From Branchiostoma lanceolatum (Eukaryota; Chordata; Leptocardii; Amphioxiformes; Branchiostomatidae): a stretch of DNA of 64,000 nucleotides. The notes under the pieces are model-generated. The model did no database searches. It saw only the letters and a list, made by a program, of their open reading frames with translations, and had not been told where the DNA came from. Every line of letters begins with the position of its first letter. Position 1 is the first letter of the stretch. Shown here in pieces: positions 30,385-42,422 of the stretch. The translations under genes and the position numbers were made by a program. The stretch lies in the NCBI RefSeq assembly GCF_035083965.1, contig NC_089724.1:10968910-11032909 (forward strand), in the 5' to 3' direction.

Positions 30385-31082
30385 TTATTGACGTGTTGTT
30401 GAGCAGCCGTAAAGCGTGTTGACCTTCTCCACGTCAAGGTCGTTCAGACCCGCGTCGGTCCACCAGCCCAGCACCGCGCCGTTCAGGGCACGCTGGGGGG
30501 AAATGTTTGGAATATACAACTTGAAGTGCTGTTCACCGAATGACCATTAAAGTAAACATTGAAAACTCGAGCATCGCCTCCCTTTCATACGCATGAACTA
30601 GAACTTTTTTAGAACAGTAAACTTGCATGCACGTGATTTAGGTGTGGCGCATACATACTTTCTGCCGAAGGATGACGTAATCATTATGAAAGAGCCATTC
30701 CAACTACGTGATGCATGAAACCCAGTGATACAGAAATGTTATAGAAAAGTTATTCCCAAACGCGCGCAACATTAGATTCAACCGTTCATTATCCATATAA
30801 TGATAGACAAAATTTCTTTTTCCCATTTCTTTCAATAAAATGAGTTCTGCCATTTGCATACAGCATACAACTGACCTTGGCAGTGATTGTCTCCCTGCCG
30901 TTCATACTGAAGGCGTGACTGTCGTAGTGCATGACGGAACTGTAGTCATAGGGCAGGCCCAGCGTGCGGGACTCACTGTGCTTGTCAAAGGCGTGCCACT
31001 GATCTGGAATCGATAATCAATATATGAAGGCTTTCGAGGCAATCTATTGGTGAACTCCAAGAATATTTTGCAACAGATGACG

Positions 31083-31176
<94 letters not shown>

Positions 31177-34100
31177 AACTTGGTGATGCCATTGGTCATC
31201 ACCAATTGAGTACTTGGTTGATGAGCACCCGGTGTGTCTCTTTGGTGCTCATGTTAGGCACACACTTGTCAAATGAGCTAGCTGATGGTTTGTAATGTAT
31301 GATTAAGCAGTAGTGCAGTGAATAAAAACAGTTAAACATGTAACTGTAATTTGACAACTACACATGACTCTCTTCTCACCCTGTTGTGCGTTGTGAAGGT
31401 GGATGGTGACCCACTGGTCCCTGTCCGGGCGAGAGTGCTCGTGCCAGAAGCCCACCGCGTGCATCAGCTCGTGGACGATCGTCCCGCTCCTCAGACAGTC
31501 GGTGCGCAGGGACAGGTCCTGCAGCCCGCCCATGCGGCCAACCTGGGAATGGCAGCTGAGCATTGGATGGGGAAACGCAAGGTCAGGGGCGAGTGAGCTT
31601 TGATAATCGAGAAAAAAAGATTCCCATCAATTTAGACAAATTTATATTTGTAATGGTTTAGCCAAACCAATGATTATACACCGTATCGATCTCCTTTTAC
31701 AATTTACCGTTTCGAAGAAACGAGCAATTGAATCCATGTAGTTCATTATCCTTGTAGTAAGTTGAACATGTATATATACATGTAGATGCATCTCTTAACT
31801 ATTCTTTTGTTGTGACCTGTGCTTAACTTAGTGGCCATGGGTATATGTGAACAATAAAGGTCCTTATTTCTTAATTCATTATCACTACACTCAACAGCTG
31901 TTGCCGCCATGACATCTTGTAGCGTGATCTTCATGTGTTGCTTTCACTGCAAACAGAGAGTAAGGCACAACAAATCACGGATTATATTGGAATGGTAGAA
32001 CTCGTACCCGTCCAGTTTCCTGATGAGAACGTAGTCCTGGTCGTTTGATGTCCTCGGAACGAAGTGAACACAGGTCCGGGTGTTGAACTCCTTAATGCCG
32101 TCCATGATCAGTCCGGCTTCTGAACCACGCGCTGAGGGGCAGCAGTAAAGCACAGGAAAGATAAAACTACCATTTACAGCCAGAAAAAGTTGAATACATA
32201 CATACAAACAAACAAATGAATAAAAATTAGTCATCGCAAATTAGTAACATACGACATTCCTCTATGACTGTATAATTGTACTTCAGATCTGATTTATCAC
32301 CATGGCCTGCAAGCGTTAAGTTTTAGGAGCCTAAACGTGCAATAAAGGTATTCCATGAATAATTATCATTCATTCCTTCATTATTCATGGTAAGGAAGAG
32401 AATGAACGTTCTATTTTCACATGCGACTTTAAAAGCTGTATATCTATGAAGAAATATTTCTGCGAAACACATTCTGTGACATGTCTTTCCCCCATGAACC
32501 TTAAAGTAAGTACACAGTGTCATAACAGAGAAAAGTACATTCTGTACTTCGACTTGCCTCTGGTTCAACCTCCCAAAATCCCAACTAATCTTAATTGAAA
32601 ACAGAAATTGCAGATATCTTCACCAAGAGACGCTTTGACGCTCACCAATGGGGACATGGCAGACCCCACAGCTCCAGGGACAGGAGTCAGACATGAACTC
32701 CTGGTACTGCGGGTTGGTGCACTCCCCCTCCCCCGCCCAGTACGCGCAGTTCACGTCCGTGTCGTTACAGGTCGCGTACGCAGGATCTGTGTGGGAAGAG
32801 CAGTACATTACCGTGCACCAGTCTATCGGTTACTAATTCTAGTTTCTTTCCTAGCACGAGACATATACTTTATTCTTGGGACGGAAACCTTTACAAATTA
32901 AAGGCATTGACACTCATACTACATCTTACGCTTTGCGTTACCATTATATATCTCTGAGTTTTTATCGACACGCATTGACAAGAGATCTTGATATGACAAG
33001 CTCAATTGGACAAGCAGCAGTACGCTTAATGAAGTGTCACTTGTTACGTTTTTCTATTAGTTTCAAACTTTTTATTTCGCCTTGAGTATTGATAAATAAA
33101 TTGTTCAGTAGAATCTGTCGGTTGAAAGAGTGACCAAGAAATAAAAAGTCAAGTTAAAATGTTTCCGCAACAATTGTATCAGCTACAATGTGAGGCAAAT
33201 AACATGGATTGTTAACAACTGTAAACTAATAACAATAAAAAATGAACTTTGATGCAGTACCTGCCTGACACACCCCACAGCTCAGACGACATTTGGTATT
33301 CATATAGATGGGCGTGGTCACACATTCCCCGATACCAGCCCAGTAGGCGCAGTTCTCATGTTCGTCAGCACAGTCTACATCTGCAGAGGTTTAAAAAGGT
33401 TATAAAGGTTATTTATCATATTTGGTTAGTGATGCCATTTTGATGGACCTGTGTTCTTTTGTATATTACATACGGCGATCGAAAAGAACCTTAAAATGAT
33501 AGTGAACTGGAATAGAGATTATTCGTAGGTCCCACGCGTAATACGGGTTTAAACTTAATATGGTAAAAATGCATTCAATAATCGTGACCCATTGCCATCG
33601 AGATGAAAACAAATGTAATCTATTTCCGTCAAATTTCACTAACGTCTATAAGATCTTATCGAAAGCTTCATTGTCGTAAACGTTTACTTTACTTTGTTGT
33701 GGTACTTTGCTATGAATTTGCCCTCGTTCTGAATAAGCTATCCACAAAGTTTTTGTTCTGCAATGTTCTGCAATGAATAGCCAATTTACCGAGTTCGTTC
33801 TCGAATCATAACAATCGCCAAGAAGGTGATGCAGTAACAATAACCCAATCAGAACGATACCGGCTTTCTTGAACATGTGAGTTGTAGAATGTGATACGTC
33901 ATTGGTTTGACAATGTCCGGCATCTGAGAAGACTATAAGTTACTGTCGTAGGCGTGCAGAGCATAACTAGAAACTACATACACCACATGGTAGTCCACTT
34001 CACATACAAGGCCCGTGCGGATCTGTCTCTCATCTGACGTAGCCAGAAACCCGAGAAATGATGGAAAACTCCACCGAGACCATCGCAGAGGAGGAGTCCT

Positions 34101-37100
34101 CCATCAGCCTGTTACAGTGCATGATCCTCCTCTGCTACAACCTCACTGGTGCTGGCGTGCTGGCGAAATCCCTTGCTATGTGCGAGGATGTCGGATCCCA
34201 GGCAGTCGGCAGCCCGGCACTCAGCATTGTCACGATCCTTTTCGGACTGGCTATCATCGTCCCGAATATGCTGATCGTGTTCGGTATCGTCAAAGGACAT
34301 GTCCTGCACAAGCCTATGTACTACTTGATCGGAAACATGGCTGTCGTGGACACTCTGGCCGGGGCGGTCTGCATCTCCCTCCCGCTCCTGCTCCGCTCTG
34401 ACGGCGCCCAGTCCCCCATCCAGGCCCTGTACACCACACTGTTCTTCACGCTGTACCTGTCCCTGCTCGGCATCACCGTTCTGTCCATCGACCGCTACGT
34501 GTCCATCCATTACGGACTCTTCTACAGTACCACCATCACGGGCCGGCACGCAGCCGCCGCGGTCATCATAACCTGGCTGGGCAGCGCGCTTCTCTGTTAC
34601 TCCGTCATGCTGGGTTGGAACTGTCAGAACCTCGGAATCAGAGCAGAACGATGTGTCGGACAGTTAGATGGTAACTACATCATACTATTAACAGCTGTCA
34701 TATTCATTGTCATGTTGATTGTCATCCAGACCAATGTTAGTATCTACTTAGTCATCAAACGTAGGCTACAGGCACTTGTAGACGGACAGTTAGGTGCTAA
34801 CGCGGACGCTCAACACATATCATCGGCCAAGAAAAAGGCCACCGTCCTGTGAATAGTAGTGGTTATTTTCTTTGTAAGCTGGCTGCCTTTCCTTATCCAA
34901 ATTATAAGTTTTTTAGACATATTCTATTTAACTACACTGGAAGAACGCTTAACAGCTGGTAGCCTTGAAGGCTGGGGTGTGGCGATTGTGTTTTGCTATA
35001 CCTTTGCTCTGGCTAACCCGATAATTTACGCCTTTCGTCTACCGGCGCTGAGGAATGAAGTCAGGCGGCAGTTAGGGAATTGTTGGAATAGCGTGAAACG
35101 GTGCTTTGTTCGCCCACAAGTACCTCCGAGTGTGGACGTCACAGCCCCGCCCCAGATAGCTGTAGTGAGTAACTCTAACTCTGCCCCTGCCCCGCCACAG
35201 ATAGCTGTAGTGAGTAACTCTAACTCTGCCCCTGCCCCGCCACAGATAGCTGTAGTGAGTAACTCTAACCCTGCCCCTGGTGCCTCTATAGTAAGTAACT
35301 CTAACTCTGCCCCTGGTGTCTCTATAGTAAGTATCTCTAACTCTGCCCCTGGTGTCTCTATAGTAAGTAACTCTAACTCTGCCCCTGGTGTCTCTATAGT
35401 AAGTAACTCTAACTCTGCCCCTGGTGTCTCTATAGTAAGTAACTCTAACTCTGCCCCTGGTGTCTCTATAGTAAGTAACTCTAACTCTGCCCCTGGTGTC
35501 TCTATAGTAAGTAACTCTAACTCTGCCCCTGGTGTCTCTATAGTAAGTAACTCTAAATCTGCCCCTGATGTATTTTCGGTCCCAACCACGAATACTGCTG
35601 CAAGTAGCCATGTAGATCCCGGAGTTCAAATAATTCCTGTCCATTTGAAAGCAAGTCGGTATCTATCTAGTATCGCGGAAACAGAAACATTTAGTGCAAC
35701 TCGCCACCCTGTTTATAGTACATTTATACCAGTGCAATATAGAAACACATCACAGACTGCTGTTGTGGATCTACCAATGGTTGCTGAGTAAGCTATCAAT
35801 TTGACTGTTCCATATGCAAACACTAATATCATAGCTGTCGGTTAAGTGTATACATGTATTTTGATGTTTCAAAAGTAACCCTGTAGAGGTTGGCTGTGTA
35901 AGCGGTCGGAGGCAGGCGTCACGTGGATTACGATACGTGGGGCGTAATCTGACGCAATAACTATGAGTTTGGCTTGACTGCTGTACTTTTCTTGAATGTG
36001 AGGTTGATTGTAGCGGAACAGGATCTATGTCATGTCTGGTCATGTAATCACATCCATTATTGAGTTGATCATGTATTCATCCTCAGTATGAATAAACGAT
36101 TATGATGTACATACGTCACGTCCCGGACTATTTCATTGTGTCATCGCCTACTAACATACCAAATATCATAAAGGTCCACCCACTACTTCTCGAGTTATGG
36201 CTTTTTATGCTCACCACAGTCAAACACACAAACAAACAGACACATGTACCCGAAACATAACCTTCTCGGTGAAGGTAACTAGGAATATTATGCCTTCCGA
36301 CAGACCTTATCCTCGTTTTCTTTTAATCCCAAATAAACTTACCATTGTATCGGAATCAGATAAACGGAGCTATAGAGTTCATGTATTTAATTATAATCAT
36401 TGAAGCTATAGAAAGTACAAAACACACTTACTGTACTCGCTACTGATGACGTAAGGGATGACTCCTCCTGGCCAGATGTCAGAGTTCAAAATCGCATTAC
36501 GAGAGTTCTGAAGATGAAGTACAGTACAACGGCTCATTCTTTCGTCACCAAACCCAGCGTGAAAAGCACACCATTTTCGACTGTCACTCATAACGGGATA
36601 CTCACATACTATCTACCCATATCTGTAATATTTTCGGGCCTCACACACCTAGCACTATCTTTATTGATTTTTCTGAGCGTAGACCGTTTGACAGTTTATC
36701 TTTACCGAATTCCGAACATAGGTTTCTTTGTCTCCGTCATTTTTGTTTTCATAAAGTGCTTGTAATCACCCAACAACCTTTAGTTATCTTCAGCCTAACC
36801 TAGAGACTGTTAGCTACAGCTGTTGAAATACTCACGGGGTCCACGCCAGCGATGTCGCCCTGGAACAGGTGTAGTCCTGTGCAACAGAGCGGCCAAAGAT
36901 GTCTTGATAATATTTTTCTAGCGGTTTCTCCTTTTTATTGTCATGATATGGCACAGCTTTAATCCATGCTCATATCTGATTAGAAAGGATGCATTAAAAA
37001 TCTTAACACTTAATATTTGCGTATATGGTAACGTTACTCCGATACTAGGATCTCTACCGGTACTAAGAATCACCGATTCTGCCAGATCACAGTCTCTACT

Positions 37101-38884
37101 CTGACACATTCAGTGATGATACGTATATGAAATACGAACGATGCGAAGAATTGATTTCTTCATTTCATCTAATACCCGAGGCATGTCATCTCAAAAAAAG
37201 ATTAAAGGAAAGAAAAGGAAAAAAAGGAAAAAAAAGTCGTATATATGTATACAGATGTATTATTGAACCCACTGACAAATCGGCTATAATGTTGTTGATG
37301 TAGAATGTTGCATATTAATGTTGCATAAAGCCTAAGGTAATACGAACTTCTTCAAGTACGACAGAAAGCAATACTACAGTACTCGTGCCGCAGATGTGTC
37401 CGTACTCTAGGCCCTCTTACCTTGGTTGTGACGTAAGATGACTTCCATGCCCATCTCCGGCCCAGCCCCGTGCGGCGGGCTTCTCTCAGCCGGAGCTGAG
37501 AACATATGGGGGTGGGCAGAAATAATATGATGCACATTTGCGGTGAAATCATATTTCAGACTTATTGATTTAGTGCTTTTACCTTCCTCGCACAGCACCG
37601 AGAAATGTTTTAACGACACAATAGAAAGACAGGCGGTCATGTGTCCATGTCTGCAAGTGGGGCCTAGCACATATCGTCATACCTTCTAAATCAACATTAA
37701 CTTCTTTAAACATATTCTCTTATTATTTTCAAAATAATTCTAACGCTGAAAATGTTAAATTGTTACATTTCTACATGATAATATTACACGACAAGCCCAA
37801 TTAGCATGAAATTTCATAATGAGAAGAAATAAACTGTTCTCCAACTCAAGAAATTTCACTCACCGGAATTTTTAACCGAATCACTCGGTCTTCATCAGCT
37901 ACTTGACCCAAGTGATGTAGACGCGTGATTACGCACGTGTGACGTCAACATGGGGTCAAAGGTTGTCGTAAGTCGGTACCGCCCCCCGTCCCGGTTGAGA
38001 GACGGTTGGTGGGCCCTGATGTAGATGGCCTCCTTTATTCCTCTCACGAAGTAATCAGTTTCAGTATCCAAAATGTTAACAATAGAAAAACCGTGGCAGT
38101 TCTCCCTTCTGAGCCCCTTCGGAGTATTTTCAACTCACTTGATGGAGTGAAACCGACACGCACACTACGCCACATCCTTCTTTCCCCAAAAGACAAAACC
38201 CCGAGGGAAGACACGTGTGATCTACCACATTACGTATCAAGGGACCAACATCAGAGGCCCTTGTAGAGGATCATATCTGTATCTGTATCTGTATAGCCGG
38301 TATAACCACCCTTCGGCGTAACACACCAGCTTTATATATATAGGTAAAACCGAGCGCTCTCTAAAAACCAGGTTCCAAGAACACAAACGACCCATTCCCT
38401 GTATCTTCTGCGGTTTCACAACACATACATATCGAGTCTCCGGGCCACACCGTGTCGCTGGAAGGGGTTAACATTTTGGATACTGAAACTGATAACTTCG
38501 TGAGAGGAATTAAGGATGCCATCTACATCAGGGCCCATTAACCTTCTCTCATCCGGGACGGGGGGCGGTACGGACTTCCGACAACCTTTGACCCAGTGCT
38601 GACGTCACACGTGCGTGATCACGTGTCTATCGAACTTGGGTCAAATAGGCGATGAAGACCGAGTGATTCGGTTGAAAAATCCGGTGAGTTTTTTTTAGAT
38701 GGAGAACAGTTTATTTCTCATTATGAATAAAACTGCGACCAACGGATGGATGTCAGACCCTATTTCTTTCATTGAAAACGTTAACAATGGCACAATATGA
38801 ACAAAAGGTCTACTTACAGGGTAAGCTTGTTACAACACCATTGCAGATGCAGAAAACCACAGCGATAAGCAGAGGGAAGTGCAT
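30385..38884 (-). CDS. A5: astacin metalloprotease with two nested ShK domains
   Basis: Ten minus exons: 38818-38884, 37421-37495, 36836-36876, 36432-36507, 33261-33380, 32646-32786, 32008-32131, 31380-31555, 30876-31003, 30385-30492; about 351 residues. Signal peptide MHFPLLIAVVFCICNGVVTS, a divergent propeptide exon, LFQGDI, catalytic start IWPGGVIPYVISSEY, two phase 1-1 ShK exons, then GSEAGLIMDGIKEFN, TCVHFVPRT, zinc site [13 protein letters not shown] and Met-turn SVMHY. The C terminus differs from its paralogues (GCSTTRQ end, WWTDAGLNDLD). The 3.05-kb intron 33381-36431 holds a GPCR gene on the other strand, and intron 1 holds a Penelope-like element. Most divergent of the five, so probably the oldest branch. 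All catalytic residues are intact. Confidence 0.9.
31084..31173. repeat. (GT)n microsatellite
   Basis: About 45 uninterrupted GT units in the A5 intron between the Met-turn exon and the zinc-site exon. Likely highly polymorphic. Confidence 0.95.
33381..34057. other. A5 intron, upstream of the GPCR, no exon seen
   Basis: AT-rich intron sequence. It would contain the GPCR promoter; no clear TATA or initiator was recognised. Confidence 0.4.
34058..35791 (+). CDS. class A GPCR, MECA-type, single exon with one in-frame TGA
   Basis: One reading frame of 577 codons plus stop, interrupted by a single TGA at 34850-34852. Visible parts: TM1 with N at residue 70 (IIVPNMLIVFG), TM2 with AVVD (98), TM3 ending SIDRY (145-147), TM4, ECL2 with LGWNC (185-189), TM5, then after the TGA TM6 with SWLPF and TM7 with NPIIYAF. 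The lack of a Cys at the top of TM3 together with two Cys inside ECL2 (189, 199) is known from the EDG/cannabinoid/melanocortin group, so a lipid-type receptor is plausible; ligand unknown. The C-tail is built of 15-residue and then 12-residue repeats. The TGA lies at the start of TM6 and would give a five-helix product; conserved sequence on both sides suggests a recent nonsense change, a polymorphism or a base error. AATAAA at 36091. Confidence 0.8.
35150..35575 (+). repeat. coding minisatellite in GPCR C-tail
   Basis: About three 45-base units (encoding PPQIAVVSNSNSAPA) are followed by about eight 36-base units (encoding GVSIVSNSNSAP). Both lengths are multiples of three, so the frame survives expansion. 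Every 36-base unit contains ATAGTAAGTAAC, which includes the consensus 5' splice donor GTAAGT. Confidence 0.95.
36091..36096 (+). terminator. poly(A) signal of the GPCR
   Basis: AATAAA about 300 bases past the GPCR stop codon; the only good hexamer close by on the plus strand. Confidence 0.5.
36124..36290. repeat. dispersed repeat, AACCTTCTCGG family
   Basis: Contains CTCGAGTTATGGCTTTTTATG and ends ATAACCTTCTCGGTGAAGGTAA, the reverse complement of the paired motif in block Y at 10750-11090. Probably a decayed non-autonomous element. Confidence 0.5.
37813..38727 (+). mobile_element. Penelope-like retroelement fossil with inverted arms
   Basis: The central part (about 38140-38470, plus) has the look of a Penelope C-terminal region: a RTLRHILLSPKDKTP-type linker and a GIY-YIG endonuclease start (YIGKTERSLKTRFQEHKR). 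The arms 37813-38080 and 38467-38727 are inverted copies of the element's 3' part, including the RDGGRY-type endonuclease end and untranslated tail, the inverted pseudo-LTR layout known for this group. It is old and broken, has lost its reverse transcriptase, and was itself hit by a SINE tail at 38272-38330. It sits in intron 1 of A5. Confidence 0.75.
38272..38330 (-). mobile_element. SINE 3'-end fragment
   Basis: The reverse strand reads GCTGGTGTGTTACGCC, then a GGTTATACCGG stretch and a GATACA repeat tail, matching the 3' part of the SINE at 45871-46232. A 5'-truncated insertion into the Penelope-like element. Confidence 0.6.
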
Positions 38885-40558
38885 GGTGCAGTGCCCGGTA
38901 CTGATACGAGTCTCGTCCAGCTGACTGAAACGATGCTGGCCTCTGTGGCGTGGCCTTCACACACAATCTCTGGTATAGTGTATCTACATATGGTGTATGT
39001 ATGCACACCTTCTTGTCAAATATAGATTTAAGATTTATTTTTCATGTCGATACTAAATTATGAGAAAAATATCAAAGGAATAGTCTATAATATACAAATA
39101 TATTGTTACATATTTGTGATGTTTTAGAGCAAGAAAATTACCAAACTAATAGATCGATTTTTGACACAAAACAAGACATGGTTTAACAGTTCACTGGTGC
39201 CACAGGTCTTCCGTCATCACTGCTGATAAGCTGGCTATTCTAGTACGTCTATAATCACGTAAGTTCCTGCACAGATAGCTACCACCCCTAGACACCTGTT
39301 ACTTTCACAGGCGTAGGCAAGGACAGATATCACCCCTGAGGCACGTGTTTAGAACATATTTACCCTTTTTTTGTGAACTAACTTTGCTGTAGTGTTCACG
39401 AATGTCAATGTAAGGATGTGAGGCTTTGACCTTAAATTGACATCTGCACGCGTTTTGCAACCTCTCCTCATGTGATGAATTCTGATATAACATTGAGCAA
39501 CTATTTTTTTCCGCCAGTCTGAATCTGACGATCTACAGGGCTACGTTTTGCTCTTACTTTGTATACATCTTTTCTGAAATATGGTTTCACCCTAAAACTA
39601 ATGATTCATCTCCCTTCGTGCACAATCCTCCTTTCTAACCATAACGATATGTGACGTAATTGTAGCAAAAGCTGAAACATACAACATGCCAGTTGCAATA
39701 GCTCCTCTCCTATGACATGCATGTGTGTTGTTGACTACTTCTATAAAATCTAAGTGCAGATGAAAACAAAACTGATAGAGGTCTCCTCTGCACTCAGTCT
39801 GATGTATGGCGTCTTGTTACAGGCAACAATACAGGTGGGAGCATCCGAAGCATCATTTGGGTACTGTTGTATTACTTAGAATATCAGATTACAGGTCATT
39901 CACGCTCAAATCATTAATGAATTCAAAACAATTAGAGTAATGTTTTCTATGTTACCCTCTTTATTCAATTCATTACCTGCTGATTCCCATAGGTCTTATC
40001 AGAGTGAGGACTATCTTGTTTGAAATTTCACACTAAGATGACTTCACATGAATTAGTTCAGGCTGTCAGAGATACTCAAATAAAAGAACCAAAGAAAACA
40101 AATAAATTCAAGTTCCAGTACCACTTCCACTTACCATTGCTAGACATTAGTATTACCCAGTTTTGATACCTGACAATTGAATTGTAAGAAAAAGGCTTAA
40201 TGTGTAGCTCTGTATTATATGCATTTTGCACCAGTAAACAGTTTGGTACAATACAAACAGGATTCATCATCAGAACATGATTTCTTGTCATCCATACTCC
40301 CAGGCTGAAACAATTGTTTGATAAAATGTCTTACTAAAATTCACATTACAGAGATGACAGAAATGCATGTGTAGTTATTGGTAAGTACTAGGGTTTGTTT
40401 GATGTGGTAGATAGTTTTTGAAGACTGTGACTCTTTTCCCTGGTTATACTGCATGCTCTCCTGAAAACTCAAAAATAACTTAATACTATAACAGGTTGCC
40501 CTCCTGGGGTTGGAGGGTGGTGAGAAATGACTTATAGAGAACTAGTCTGAGTCAGTCA
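38885..40558. other. intergenic between A5 and SDHAF2, no gene seen
   Basis: No exon and no clear repeat recognised. No TATA box was found upstream of A5, unlike A1-A4. Confidence 0.5.
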
Positions 40559-42422
40559 TTATTCCGTGAGGTCAGGCTGCCTGAATCTCTGCTCCATGTT
40601 CTTGTTCTGGGCGTGTTGTTTCAACATGTCCATCACCTCATTGTTGTACTCCTCAGGGGTGGGCTTTGCTCCTGCACAAAGGTAACAATGATATGTTATG
40701 TTACTGATCTATAACTCCTTACTATAGGTAATGTAATGTTATGTTACTGATCTATGACTCCTTACTGTAGGTCATGTAAGGTGACTGACCTCTGAACCAT
40801 TACAGGTCATGTCATGTTATGTTACTGATCTATGATTCCTTACTGAAGGTCATGTAAGGTTTCAGAACTGTGACCCATAACTAAAGGTCATTTCATGTTA
40901 CTGATCTATGATTCCTTACTGTAGGTCATGTAAGGTGACTGACCTGTGACCCATTACTAAAGCCAGGTCATGTCACGTTATGTGTCACATTTGTTGCAGG
41001 TCGTCATACAATTTTAATCTATGTCATAGAACTTTCAAGCTGTATGTGACAGAACCAACTGTTGGCACAGCAGAATTTTGTATGCCATGTGCATGACAAT
41101 CCCCAAAGTTCCCTCAGTTTGTGACTGTATGATGACTGTATGGTGAATGTAACCAGGCCCTTACTATCAATATGAATATCCCTACCTGTGACCCAGTAGT
41201 AGATCTCCCAGTCGTTGCTTGGCTCATTTATCAGGCGATCGTAAAGCTTCAGCTGTTGTTCATCGAGTTTGTTGAGGTAGCGGTCTGCAAACGTACTAAG
41301 GAAAACAAAGGAGACATAAAGTTCACTTTACTCTAATTATAATAGTCTGATTATCATATTGATACCTACATTCAAAATATCATGTAAAAAAAGACATGAA
41401 AGACTTATATCAATCACCATCAAAGTGGCATATATAAATGGACTCAATATATGCAGATAATGACAGCTTAGCTCAGCTGCTACAGCATGTCACCGTGGTC
41501 TGAGAGCTGGTACAATGTATTATCGATATTCATTGAAAAGAAAATACTCAGTCTTTTGAAAACACATCCAGGCTAACATACCTAAATAAGAGCCCGTTTT
41601 CCAACATGCCCCTCTTCCTGCTCTGATACAACAACCTGGCCCTCCTAGTTTCAAATGCTTCGTTCTGCTTGGGTGTATATGTTGGTATGGCAGGTTCCAT
41701 GGACATGACTATGTCCATTCTGTCCATAGGGGGGTCCGGGGGAGGTTGTGAGGAGTCTTTCCCTGAGGTGTACGGTCGGACCATGGAGGCTGCTGGTGGT
41801 ACTCTTATGGCATGTAACCATGACTGGAAAATATCAAAATGCGGTGACATTAATAAAAGTCAGTTGTCTGCACTTTGTCAACTAAAATTACTTACAACTT
41901 AAATGACAATTCATTCACTAAGCCTAAGAGGGGATGACTGACAACTGAGTAATAAAAAACATAAATCTATATCTTACATCTGTTCTTATCTGGACTATCC
42001 TATCTCTCGACTTGATATGGACCCCCCCCCCCCCCGGCCCTCTCACAACCACAACATGCGGACTAAGCTAGCTAGCGATGTGTACAGTATGCATTACCAA
42101 TTCTATGTTCTTCTTTTACGCATCATCCTTAGTATTTTCTTTTCATGTTAGCTATGTCGGGTGCAAGGAAGCTTTTAAACGTCCTTGAAATAATTGTGAA
42201 ATTCACAGAAATTCAGGTATCACAGCGGACCCTTCGTCCGAAATCATTTGGTCGATTTACGACGAATACTACAACTTTTAAGACTAAGCGACCAATCACT
42301 CGATATCTTAGTTAAGCAGTTACCATTGACAATAGATACACAGTAAATTCTATCCGATTTACCTGGGTATTCGTCAATACAAGCCGAGAAACACCGTACA
42401 ACCTTCGCAGTGTGACCGCCAT
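40559..42422 (-). CDS. SDHAF2: succinate dehydrogenase assembly factor 2
   Basis: Mitochondrial matrix protein needed for attaching FAD to the SDHA subunit of complex II. Four minus exons: 42363-42422, 41582-41823, 41186-41295, 40559-40671; 174 residues with phases that close. The N terminus [20 protein letters not shown] is a basic mitochondrial presequence. The core is almost identical to the vertebrate protein: [20 protein letters not shown], then [18 protein letters not shown], then [20 protein letters not shown]. The C terminus is shorter than in human. It starts 340 bases from the CTSC start on the other strand, so the two probably share a promoter. Introns hold a minisatellite (40690-40990) and a C-run (42019-42032). 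Confidence 0.95.
40690..40990. repeat. minisatellite in SDHAF2 intron 3
   Basis: Imperfect units of about 55-60 bases built on TACTGATCTATGA(C/T)TCCTTACT and GGTCATGTAAGGT, repeated about five times. Confidence 0.75.

Larger units (their letters stand above)
24171..30650. repeat. tandem duplication, copy 2 (contains A4)
   Basis: Source or sister of copy 1. It starts in the 3' flank of A4 and runs through A4, its promoter and the last exon plus part of the last intron of A5. In copy 2 the A5 exon is intact; in copy 1 it is only a relic. Confidence 0.65.

Noticed and set aside
34112-34549. 145-codon minus frame over the GPCR
   Set aside because: Antisense shadow of the receptor coding sequence.
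34850-34852. TGA in the GPCR as selenocysteine
   Set aside because: GPCRs of this group are not selenoproteins, and no insertion-type hairpin was recognised in the 3' region.
35270-35560. Regular 36-base repeat, CRISPR-like at first sight
   Set aside because: Units are contiguous with no spacers, encode an in-frame peptide repeat, and lie in an animal gene.
35026-35644. Two long minus-strand open frames (187-190 codons) under the GPCR tail
   Set aside because: They are antisense shadows of the 36-base and 45-base coding repeats; being multiples of three, the repeats keep all frames open. No start context, splice or domain.
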